Source: an uncultured Rhodoferax sp. (lineage in GTDB: Bacteria; Pseudomonadota; Gammaproteobacteria; Burkholderiales; Burkholderiaceae_C). Taken from it: DNA of 64,000 nucleotides. The notes under the pieces were generated by a model. It did not search any database. It was not told where the DNA came from and worked only from the letters and a program-made list of their open reading frames with translations. Each line of letters opens with the position of its first letter. Position 1 is the stretch's first letter. The position numbers and the translations under genes were made by a program. The stretch covers positions 61,823-125,822 of the forward strand of contig NZ_CAMIHB010000012.1 in NCBI RefSeq assembly GCF_946221635.1, read 5' to 3'. This document shows, in pieces, positions 16,718 through 24,060 of this stretch.

Positions 16718-18889
16718 TTAAGCACGTCGCCAGGCGTGGTACCGCTGCAGCCAAGCCAGCAGCTGCTGCGGTGCGTGCGCCCGCTTCCATTCACCGGCAG
16801 CATATTTGTTGGCTTCTGAGAGCGTCGGGTAGGTGTGGATGGTGCCGAGAATTTTGTTCAGACCCAGCCCGTGCTTCATGGCCAAAACGAATTCGGCCAG
16901 CAGGTCCCCGGCATGCTCTCCGACCATGGTGACACCCAAAATGCGGTCCTTGCCAGGTACCGTCAGCACCTTCACGAAGCCGTATGCAGCTCCATCGGTG
17001 ATGGCACGATCGAGGTCGTCAATCTCATAGCGGGTGACCTCGTAAGCAATGCCTTTTTCCTTGGCGTCTTGTTCATTCAGACCGACACGGGCCACCTCCG
17101 GGTCAACAAAGGTTGCCCAAGGGATGACCGAATAGTCCACTTTAAAGCGTTTGAAGTGCCCGAACAGTGCATTGACGGCGGCATACCACGCCTGGTGCGC
17201 TGCCGTGTGGGTGAACTGGTAGGGACCCGCCACATCCCCGGCAGCGTAGATGTTGGGATAGAGTGTTTCCAGGTACTCATTGGTCACCACCGTGCGCTGC
17301 GTGGGAATGCCGAGCGCCTCCAGGCCATATCCCTGCAGACGTGCTACTCGACCTACCGCGCAAATCAAGTCATCGAACTCCACGCGCCGCTCCAGACCCT
17401 CGTGCTCGACCACGAGGTACTTGTGCACCACACCATGGCGCTCCTCGCGTTCGCATCGCACAGCCTTGTGACTGGTGAGAACATCCACACCATCGCGGGC
17501 CAAGGAGGCACGTGTCAGTTCGGATACCTCGGCATCTTCACGCGCCATGATGCGCGGTGCCATTTCGACTTGTGTTACGGCGGAGCCCAGACGCGCAAAG
17601 CTCTGTGAGAGTTCGCAGCCGATGGGTCCACCGCCCAGCACCACCAGGCGCGCTGGAGTGCTATTTCTTTTGGCCAACGCATCCCACAAGGTGTCGCTGG
17701 TGAGATAACCGACCTCATCCAGCCCAGGAAGTGGCGGCACAAAGGGCTGCGCACCAGCGGCGATGACAATGCTGCGTGTCGTCAGGCGCTGCTTGCTACC
17801 GTCAGCTGCCTCAACCTCCACTGTCCAGGGATCCATCACGCGGCCGTAGCCCTGCAGCACTTCCACGCCCAATGATTCGTAGCGTTCCACGCTATCGTGT
17901 GGCGCAATGGTGCGAATTACATCGTGAACCCTGGCCATCACCTGTCGAAAACTGAATTCAGGTGCCGTAGCGCTCAATCCATACTGGTCCGCGCGACGCA
18001 TCTGAGTAGCCAACTTGGCGCTTTTAATCAGCGCTTTGCTGGGCACGCATCCATAGTTCAGGCAATCGCCACCCATCTTGTGCACTTCCACCAAAGTCAC
18101 CTTCGCCTTGACGGCGGCACCGATGTAGGCCGTCACCAATCCGGCCGCCCCAGCGCCGATGACGATGAGGTTGCGGTCGTAGTGCTTTGGCCTTGTCCAG
18201 CGCGCGTAGACACGACGGCGCTGCAGGTATCCCAGGGCCATCTTGGCAACCAGCGGAAACACACCCAATAAGACCAATGACAGCGTGACCCCCGGCGAGA
18301 CAATGTCGGCCAAGCTATCGATGCGCGCCAACTGCGTGCCCGCATTCACGTACACCAAAGTACCGGTCAGCATGCCGATCTGGCTGACTCCGTAGAAGGT
18401 CAGCGAGCGGATGGGCATCAGGCCCATCAGCAGGTTGATGAGAAAAAACGGGAACACAGGGACCAAGCGCAGCGTGAAGAGGTAGAAAGCGCCATCGCGA
18501 GCCATACCGTCATTGATGGGCTTGAGCCGGTCACCAAGGTGCGCCTGCACCCAGTCGCGAAGCAGGTATCGCGCGGTCCAGAACGCCAGGGTCGCACCAA
18601 GAGTGGATGCAAAGGACGCAATGAAGGTGCCCCAGAGCAGACCGAAGATGGCGCCAGCGGCCAGTGTCAGGATGGCGGCGCCCGGAAGGGAGAGGGCCGC
18701 CACCAGCACATACACCGCGCCGAAGCCCAGGCCGAACAAAATGGGGGATGTGCTTTTCCATGTGGCAAATTGATCGAGACCCGATTTGAGCCCTTCGAGC
18801 GTCAGCCACTTCGAACCACCGGCTGCAAAAAATGTCCAGGCCAGCACCACGACCAGTGCCATGAGCGCCAGACGTTTGGCGGCCTTCAT
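16718..18889 (-). CDS. TVP38/TMEM64 membrane domain fused to a pyridine nucleotide-disulfide oxidoreductase
   Basis: This 723-residue fusion has an N-terminal VTT (TVP38/DedA-like) membrane domain of about 235 residues with roughly five to six TMs. A class I flavoprotein disulfide reductase follows, with FAD motif VIGAGAAGLVTA, redox pair GGDCLNYGCVPSK, an NAD(P)-binding fold near VVLGGGPIGCEL and a C-terminal dimerisation domain (HTYPTLSEA). It resembles mercuric reductases and lipoamide dehydrogenases but lacks an N-terminal metal-binding domain. The start shares bases with the arsS stop (TGATG). The substrate is unknown. A role in keeping arsenic or thiol partners reduced at the membrane is inference. 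Confidence 0.88.
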   Translation of the reverse strand: MKAAKRLALMALVVVLAWTFFAAGGSKWLTLEGLKSGLDQFATWKSTSPILFGLGFGAVYVLVAALSLPGAAILTLAAGAIFGLLWGTFIASFASTLGATLAFWTARYLLRDWVQAHLGDRLKPINDGMARDGAFYLFTLRLVPVFPFFLINLLMGLMPIRSLTFYGVSQIGMLTGTLVYVNAGTQLARIDSLADIVSPGVTLSLVLLGVFPLVAKMALGYLQRRRVYARWTRPKHYDRNLIVIGAGAAGLVTAYIGAAVKAKVTLVEVHKMGGDCLNYGCVPSKALIKSAKLATQMRRADQYGLSATAPEFSFRQVMARVHDVIRTIAPHDSVERYESLGVEVLQGYGRVMDPWTVEVEAADGSKQRLTTRSIVIAAGAQPFVPPLPGLDEVGYLTSDTLWDALAKRNSTPARLVVLGGGPIGCELSQSFARLGSAVTQVEMAPRIMAREDAEVSELTRASLARDGVDVLTSHKAVRCEREERHGVVHKYLVVEHEGLERRVEFDDLICAVGRVARLQGYGLEALGIPTQRTVVTNEYLETLYPNIYAAGDVAGPYQFTHTAAHQAWYAAVNALFGHFKRFKVDYSVIPWATFVDPEVARVGLNEQDAKEKGIAYEVTRYEIDDLDRAITDGAAYGFVKVLTVPGKDRILGVTMVGEHAGDLLAEFVLAMKHGLGLNKILGTIHTYPTLSEANKYAAGEWKRAHAPQQLLAWLQRYHAWRRA

Positions 18890-19872
18890 CACTGCTCCGC
18901 CTTGAGTGCCCCGCCGCAACTGCTGCCCTGTCCGGCCGTGCAGCCATAGCAATGGTCAGCGGTGCGCACCGGCCGACCCACAGGGTCTTGCTCCCGCAGA
19001 TCTCGCAAATGAGGCTTGGCAACCATACGCAGCGGGCCCTCTGCAGGCAGCGGAAGGCCCAGCTGCTGATTGAAGTCGCAGTCGTAAAGGTAACCCTGCC
19101 AGTCGACGCTGACCAAGTTGCGGCACATGACAGCCGCGTGGTTGGGCTCGCTGAAGTTCTCGCGCAGCAACTGCATGTAGCCGCTGAACTGCCCCTTGGA
19201 GATCAGCATGGAACCAAAGCGCTGGATAGGCATGTTCGTGATGACAAAAAGTTCGTTGAACTGAATGCCAAAGTGCTCCCACAATTCCCGCTTGTAATCT
19301 GCCTGAAGCTTGCGCTGCTCCGGCGGGAGTGAGGGCCCCTGCGGGTTGTAGACCAAGCTGAGCTTGAGCTCTGAACCCGGCTTGCCGTAGCCCAGTGCAT
19401 TGAGCTGCTGCAAGGCAGCGATGCTCTTGTCAAACACGCCCTTGCCACGTTGCTTGTCCACGTTCTCCAGCGAGTAGCAAGGCATTGATGCCACCACTTC
19501 GACTTTTTGGTCGGCCAGAAACTGCGCCAAATCTTCCTGACCCGGTTCAAACAGGATGGTCAGATTGCAGCGGTCCATGACATGCACGCCCAGCGCCCGA
19601 GCCTGGCGTACCAGCAGGCGAAACTCTTCGTGCAGCTCGGGGGCGCCTCCCGTCAGATCCAGTACTTGGATGGACCGTGCTTTCAGCACCTCGATCACCA
19701 ACCCCAGGTTGTCGCTGTCCATCATTTCTGTGCGGTTCGGCCCTGCGTTCACATGGCAATGCACACAGGTCTGATTGCAGCGGTACCCGAGATTGACCTG
19801 CAGAGTGGTCAAGGAACCTCTGCTCAAAGCTGGGAAAGTCGTTGCTTCAAGCAAAGGCAATGTGGCGTGCAT
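18889..19872 (-). CDS. arsS: arsenosugar biosynthesis radical SAM enzyme ArsS
   Basis: ArsS uses a 4Fe-4S cluster and SAM to join a 5'-deoxyadenosyl group to dimethylarsenic, the route to dimethylarsinoyl-adenosine described for cyanobacteria. The 327-residue protein has the radical SAM triad CNQTCVHC near residue 40 and a C-terminal DUF3641 domain with DHCYGCTAGQGSSCGG. Some homologues carry selenocysteine at the SSCGG position; here it is cysteine. ATG 19872 is chosen because AAGGA lies 5 bp upstream; a start 16 codons earlier lacks this. It follows the anti-sigma gene by 185 bp and is coupled to the oxidoreductase. Confidence 0.92.
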   Translation of the reverse strand: MHATLPLLEATTFPALSRGSLTTLQVNLGYRCNQTCVHCHVNAGPNRTEMMDSDNLGLVIEVLKARSIQVLDLTGGAPELHEEFRLLVRQARALGVHVMDRCNLTILFEPGQEDLAQFLADQKVEVVASMPCYSLENVDKQRGKGVFDKSIAALQQLNALGYGKPGSELKLSLVYNPQGPSLPPEQRKLQADYKRELWEHFGIQFNELFVITNMPIQRFGSMLISKGQFSGYMQLLRENFSEPNHAAVMCRNLVSVDWQGYLYDCDFNQQLGLPLPAEGPLRMVAKPHLRDLREQDPVGRPVRTADHCYGCTAGQGSSCGGALKAEQ

Positions 19873-19964
19873 GTTCGTCCTTGGTTGTTCCGTGGGCGCG
19901 ACGGTTTTCGCGTATTGCACTTTTAGTCGCCGCGAACCTCGTGCTTCTTACATTGGGGAAGCCA

Positions 19965-19989
19965 GACGATGTGATGCTTTGGCCGTTCT
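19965..19989 (-). promoter_or_regulatory. candidate sigma-factor promoter upstream of arsS
   Basis: On the minus strand AGAAC is followed after 16 bases by CGTC. This resembles the GGAAC-N16-CGTC pattern of many extracytoplasmic-function sigma promoters. It lies about 90 bp before arsS, in the only sizeable gap of the operon, directly after the sigma and anti-sigma genes. The -35 match is imperfect and no second copy with the same spacing was found. Confidence 0.25.
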
Positions 19990-20057
19990 TGTCCAGACTG
20001 TTGATTTCCGCCGCACCCGCGTTGGGTCAGAGTTCAGCGCAATTCAACGCATGGTTT

Positions 20058-20252
20058 CTATTTTGTGGCCTTCTCATTTTCGCCTTGCGCGAATGCCCGC
20101 ATGGCCTGGCGAAGAAATGGAATCTGGTGACTGAAATTTCGGCAACCTGAACACATCATCAGGTGCACCTTCAGTCCTATTTTTTCCGACACCGACAGGC
20201 GACGTTCCTGCGCTTCCGACACCAGTCGGGTGGCCGATTGGCAGTTCAGCAT
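20058..20252 (-). CDS. zinc-finger (zf-HC2-like) anti-sigma factor
   Basis: The 64-residue protein contains HLMMCSGCRNF, the H-x3-C-x2-C zinc motif of zf-HC2 anti-sigma domains, with no membrane segment. Such small soluble ZAS proteins hold the cognate sigma factor and release it on redox or metal stress. ATG 20252 overlaps the end of the sigma gene by 7 bp. The thiol-zinc centre could in principle sense arsenic(III), but that is inference. Confidence 0.8.
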   Translation of the reverse strand: MLNCQSATRLVSEAQERRLSVSEKIGLKVHLMMCSGCRNFSHQIPFLRQAMRAFAQGENEKATK

Positions 20253-20872
20253 GGTTGCCCCTGGGTTTGATGCCAGTTGTTTTCCAAACACTCCCGTAGT
20301 CGAAGCCTGGCCCGATGCATGATGACGTTCAGGTTTGATGTCGAAATACCGACCGAGGCGCAGATTTCGTCTGACTCCAGCTCTATATATTCCCGCATCA
20401 TGAACACGCGGGCCTGCTGCCCTGGCAGGGCCTCCAGGCAGAGTTCGAAAACCTTCCAGAACTGGATTTGGTGCAAGGCTTCCTGCGGATTTCCCCAGGC
20501 TGCGGGACGTTCATCCGGCTCCCAGAATCCCTTGGCATTGAAAAACTCGTGCAGGACTTCCTGCTCCTCGCGTTCCTGCATCAGTGCGCTGGCTTCGCCA
20601 AGCCGCTTCTTTTGCCGCAGCGAATCGGCAATCTTGTTCTTGAGAATCGCAAACACCCAGGTTTTCAACGCTGCATGGCCACGAAAGGCCGCAGCGTTCT
20701 TCAGCGCACCGATCAATGCTTCCTGCACGGCATCCTCGGCGGACTGTTCGTCGCCCAGCTGCAAATGCGCAAATTTCAGCATCTGACTGCGCAGGGCCTT
20801 CAGCAATTCCGGGTCGGTGATGGAGGGTGCTCCTGCGGCGGTCCCCTCCGCCTTCAAATTTTCAAACGTCAT
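20246..20872 (-). CDS. RNA polymerase sigma-70 family factor (TIGR02943-like)
   Basis: The 208-residue ECF-type sigma factor has region 2 (LRSQMLKFAHLQLGDEQSAE and FRGHAALKTWVFAILKNKI) and region 4 (LPGQQARVFMMREYIELESD with the HTH SVGISTSNLNVIMHRARLRL). An insertion of about 40 residues between them is typical of the TIGR02943 group. It is coupled to the HD-domain gene upstream (ATGA, with AGGA before the start) and to the anti-sigma gene downstream. It probably directs RNA polymerase to this cluster. Confidence 0.9.
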   Translation of the reverse strand: MTFENLKAEGTAAGAPSITDPELLKALRSQMLKFAHLQLGDEQSAEDAVQEALIGALKNAAAFRGHAALKTWVFAILKNKIADSLRQKKRLGEASALMQEREEQEVLHEFFNAKGFWEPDERPAAWGNPQEALHQIQFWKVFELCLEALPGQQARVFMMREYIELESDEICASVGISTSNLNVIMHRARLRLRECLENNWHQTQGQPC

Positions 20873-21420
20873 ATCGATCCTGTTCGCTCAATGTATCTTG
20901 GCAGCGCTGTCGGTGGCGACGCAGTAGGGTACAAGGTAGTTGAGCAACACATACCCCGAGGAAATCCCGGCCCCACTAAGGATCGCTGCGCCCTGGCAAG
21001 ACCGCGCCGCAGCACCAGTGTGGGTCCGCACATAGGGCTGGACTGCAGCGGAATCCCTTCGTCGCTGTGCGTGAGCACTTGGTCGAGCCGGCCCGCTTCG
21101 CCCAAACCGACGAATCTGCTTGTAAGTGATCCGTTTAAACAACCAGCCTTCCGCAAGATTGCGTCTGGAACACCGAATTTACCCAGGTCATGCAGAAAGC
21201 CGCTCAGTTCAATCTGGTCCACTTCATCAGGGCATAGCCCCATGTCTTGGGCCAACAAGTGTGCGCAGCGCGAGACGCGCCGGAGGTGCCCGCCCGTGTA
21301 GGTGGGGCTCGCCTCGACAAACGAGGCCATGGTCATCACACTGGCCAGCAACTGGGCACCATGGGTGGTGCCGACTGTCGAACCGCGCAACCGTGTGCTG
21401 AGCTGTTCCGATCCGATCAT
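20869..21420 (-). CDS. truncated HD-GYP-like domain protein
   Basis: The 183-residue product begins like an HD-GYP phosphodiesterase: YTGGHLRRVSRCAHLLAQDM, then the metal motif GFLHDLGKFGVPDAILRKAG. It loses all family similarity after that and lacks the HHERxDGxGYP part. Both ends are exactly coupled (ATGA with the FAD gene, ATGA with the sigma gene), which argues that the frame is used despite the odd C-terminal half. Cyclic-di-GMP hydrolysis is unlikely without the GYP region. It may be a regulator or a decaying gene. Confidence 0.6.
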   Translation of the reverse strand: MIGSEQLSTRLRGSTVGTTHGAQLLASVMTMASFVEASPTYTGGHLRRVSRCAHLLAQDMGLCPDEVDQIELSGFLHDLGKFGVPDAILRKAGCLNGSLTSRFVGLGEAGRLDQVLTHSDEGIPLQSSPMCGPTLVLRRGLARAQRSLVGPGFPRGMCCSTTLYPTASPPTALPRYIERTGSI

Positions 21421-22559
21421 GTGGACTTCTCCATCGTTGTTCCAGTGGGAGCAAACTCGGGCGAGGCAAAGCGACGTATGAAGCGCCGGTCGATCCAATC
21501 TTTCCAGCGCCAAACCCAGTGACCTTCTGCAGACCAGGCACCCCACGATGCAATGGCATAGCGCGGCCCGCAGGCGAGCAGGTAGAGAGAGTTGGATTTT
21601 GGTGCATATGTCCGCAGTGGAGCGCCCTCCAGAACCGCGAGCAAATTACTGGCAAGCACAGGGCCTGCGCGGACTGCATGTACGCCCGAACGGGACATGT
21701 GCGTGTCTGGCCGAGCGCACACGTCTCCGGCCGCGAAGACGTTGGGGTGGGAGACACTGCGGTGATACCGGTCCACCAGAATGTACCCCTCGGGATCCAG
21801 TGCTAACTGGCACAACTGCAGCCACACAGGCGCACGCGCCCCGGTAGCGGCAATCACTAAATCAGCATCCATGGCCTGGCCGTCTGCCAGCAAAATACCT
21901 TCTTCCGTGCCGACAGCCCGCTGGAAATGCACATTCAAACCAGCACGTCGGGCGTAGGCAAGTACACGATCTTGCACCCGTCGATGGTGCCCTTGCAAAA
22001 CTCCGTTTTCGGAAGCTACCAGATCCACTGTGGCGCTGACCCCGGATTGCTGCAACGCATATTGCGCAGCCAGAGCGATTTCGACCCCTGCGGCGCCGCC
22101 GCCCACAACCAGCAGGTGGAACGCACCTTTCGTTTGCGCCTCGTTCAGTTTTTCAGGCCACTGGGAGAAGAACTGATCCAGGGGCTTGACCGGCAGCAGT
22201 TTGTCCCCCAGAGCTTCCAGCCATGAAGTTGCCGTTTCGCTGCCCACATCAATGGATAGCCAGTCATAGTGCACATGCCGGCCATCGGTGAGGCCAACGC
22301 AGCGCCGAGTGGCGTCCATGCCCACCACACTCTCCACAACAAGCTGCCCCTGCGCAGCCGCCACCAAAGGCCTCAAGTCGATCTGACAAGCCGTCTTCGG
22401 ATAGTGGTCTGCGATCCAGCCAGGGAGCATTCCTGAATAGTTCTGTTGAGGCGCTGGAGTGATCAGCGTCACTTCGACCCCCTGAGGGCGCCTGGCAGCC
22501 AGGGCTTCCAGAACCGACAGATGCGCGTGTCCTCCGCCGACCAATACAAGCCTTTTCAT
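21417..22559 (-). CDS. FAD/NAD(P) oxidoreductase of the SelD N-terminal-domain type
   Basis: The 380-residue flavoprotein has FAD motif VLVGGGHAHLSVL, a second dinucleotide motif VVGGGAAGVEIAL and FAAGDVCARPDTH near the C-terminus. It resembles the NDH-2-like domain (TIGR03169) that in other organisms is fused to the N-terminus of SelD. Here it stands alone while selD is a separate gene at 7.8-8.9 kb. It is the first gene of the minus-strand run and overlaps the HD gene by ATGA. The electron acceptor and role are unknown. Confidence 0.82.
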   Translation of the reverse strand: MKRLVLVGGGHAHLSVLEALAARRPQGVEVTLITPAPQQNYSGMLPGWIADHYPKTACQIDLRPLVAAAQGQLVVESVVGMDATRRCVGLTDGRHVHYDWLSIDVGSETATSWLEALGDKLLPVKPLDQFFSQWPEKLNEAQTKGAFHLLVVGGGAAGVEIALAAQYALQQSGVSATVDLVASENGVLQGHHRRVQDRVLAYARRAGLNVHFQRAVGTEEGILLADGQAMDADLVIAATGARAPVWLQLCQLALDPEGYILVDRYHRSVSHPNVFAAGDVCARPDTHMSRSGVHAVRAGPVLASNLLAVLEGAPLRTYAPKSNSLYLLACGPRYAIASWGAWSAEGHWVWRWKDWIDRRFIRRFASPEFAPTGTTMEKST

Positions 22560-22915
22560 GGAGGATCCTATCTACTGGGTGATTTGAGGCTTGAGGATCC
22601 GGGCCGCCACGGCTCGACGAGCAGGAATGGCCAAGTCATCTTTGCTGCAGTACAGAAAGGTATCAGGACGTCCAGTTTGTGAGACGGTAGCCGTTTTCTT
22701 CCAAACAAGGCTTCACTTCAGCGCCGATGAAGGGATGGGGTCTGGTCAAGTGGATATTTTTTGACATATCGGAATCCGTTATGGGGTGGTGGATGTCGAT
22801 TAGTCGCTTCACACTCCGTGGCTCTTACACCGCCGGATCCATCAGGCTGTAACAGATGCGTTCGGTGAACCGACTAACCAACGTCATCAGCACTACAACC
22901 ACCTGGAGTTTCAAT
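22560..22915. other. divergent promoter region of the arsenosugar cluster
   Basis: This 356-bp gap separates the minus-strand run from the phosphorylase gene. No open frame in it looks coding. It contains GGATCC pairs near 22563 and 22597 and an AT-rich stretch near 22750. A loose sigma-promoter-like pair facing the phosphorylase (GGAAT near 22771, TGTC 18 bases later) is too weak to call alone. Confidence 0.4.
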
Positions 22916-23782
22916 ATGACACGTGCCCTGATTGGGATCATTGGCGGGAGTGGCCTCTACCACATGGATGCCTTGCAGGATGCCAAGGAACATGATCTGC
23001 AGACACCCTACGGCAGGCCCTCCGATGTCTTGGTGAGCGGCAAAGTACATGGCATTTCCGTGGCCTTTCTGGCCAGGCACGGTCGGGGTCACCGTCTGAT
23101 CCCATCCGAGGTTCCCTACAGGGCCAATGTCCATGCCATGCGCCAACTGGGCGTGCGGTACCTGGTTTCTTTCTCCGCCGTGGGATCCCTGCGTGAGGAG
23201 TTGCGCCCGCTCGACATGGTCCTACCGGATCAGTTCATCGACTTGACCAAACGCAGAGACAGCACGTTTTTCGGCGCTGGCGCCGTGGCGCACGTATCAC
23301 TGGCGCAGCCCGTCTGCGCCAATCTCTCAGACGTATTGGCGCGTTCGGTAGACGGTGCCGGACTGAGCAACCAGGTCCGCCTGCACAAGGGCGGGACCTA
23401 TGTATGCATTGAAGGTCCACAGTTTTCCACTATGGCGGAATCGCATTGGTATCGAAGCATGGGGGCCAGTGTGATCGGGATGACCAACATGCCGGAGGCT
23501 AAATTGGCGCGGGAAGCGCAGATGGCCTACGCCACGCTGGCTATGGTGACCGACTACGACTGTTGGCACCCAAGGGAGGCGCACGTTACCGCCGATGCTG
23601 CGATTGCCAACTTGATGCGCAACGCAGGCCACGCTCAGGCGATAGCGGCAGAGGCCATCAAGATTCTCGGCCGAACACTTCCGAGTTCGGCCGCCCATAC
23701 CGCACTAGATTCGGCTCTGGTGACCGGGCAGGAGTCCATGGCCACCGAAGTGAAAAGCCGCTTGGAAGCACTTTGGAGTTAA
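22916..23782 (+). CDS. 5'-methylthioadenosine phosphorylase-like nucleoside phosphorylase
   Basis: The 288-residue protein belongs to the MTAP/PNP trimeric phosphorylases, with GIIGGSGLY, the phosphate-site FLARHGRGHRLIPSEVPYRA, GPQFSTMAES and MTNMPEAKLAREA. The base-specificity segment reads VTDYDCWH. In MTAP the aspartates of TDYDCW select adenine, so a 5'-modified adenosine is the expected substrate. ATG 22916 has GGAG 8 bp upstream; a start 20 codons earlier lacks one. It is transcribed away from the ArsS operon. Removing adenine from dimethylarsinoyl-deoxyadenosine is an attractive role, but ordinary methylthioadenosine salvage is the default. Confidence 0.88.
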   Translation: MTRALIGIIGGSGLYHMDALQDAKEHDLQTPYGRPSDVLVSGKVHGISVAFLARHGRGHRLIPSEVPYRANVHAMRQLGVRYLVSFSAVGSLREELRPLDMVLPDQFIDLTKRRDSTFFGAGAVAHVSLAQPVCANLSDVLARSVDGAGLSNQVRLHKGGTYVCIEGPQFSTMAESHWYRSMGASVIGMTNMPEAKLAREAQMAYATLAMVTDYDCWHPREAHVTADAAIANLMRNAGHAQAIAAEAIKILGRTLPSSAAHTALDSALVTGQESMATEVKSRLEALWS

Positions 23783-23930
23783 TCCAATTGATTGAAAGTA
23801 CGGCCTTGCGGAGGAAATAGGTGGCATCCAAGGCCACCAATCATCCAAACTGTTGAATTGCGTTGCACTCTGGCCCAACGGGGGCGGACAAAATCTTGGC
23901 CCGTTTGGAGGTTGTTCATGTATCCATATG

Positions 23931-23961
23931 ATGAGCCAAGGTCATGAAAACCTTGGCTCAT
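23931..23961. other. perfect 12-bp stem-loop
   Basis: ATGAGCCAAGGT and its complement flank a 7-base loop. No T tract follows on either strand, so it is not a standard intrinsic terminator. It lies in the 278-bp gap between the phosphorylase and xylA, close to where base composition returns to the high-GC background. It may stabilise an RNA end or mark a recombination border. Confidence 0.5.
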
Positions 23962-23998
23962 GACTATGGGCAACAGTTACTGATGAGCGCTCCCGAAT

Positions 23999-24035
23999 AA
24001 AAAAGCCCCGGGGGCATGCACCCGCGGGGCTTTGG
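23999..24035 (-). terminator. rho-independent terminator of the xyl operon
   Basis: GCCCCG pairs with CGGGGC, and three further pairs follow a single mismatch around a CATG-containing loop. On the minus strand the stem is followed by six T residues. It lies 26 bp after the xylA stop. The short T run on the other side means it may also stop plus-strand transcripts. Confidence 0.85.
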
Positions 24036-24060
24036 TCTTTCCGCCGTCTGGCGGATTCGC

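Noticed and set aside
18889..19000. Selenocysteine in ArsS
   Set aside because: Some homologues have Sec in the C-terminal motif, but here the SSCGG codon is for cysteine and there is no in-frame TGA before the natural stop.
20888..21142. Alternate frame restoring the C-terminal half of the HD-GYP protein
   Set aside because: The other minus-strand frame gives no HHE-x-DG-x-GYP sequence, so a single frameshift does not explain the truncation.
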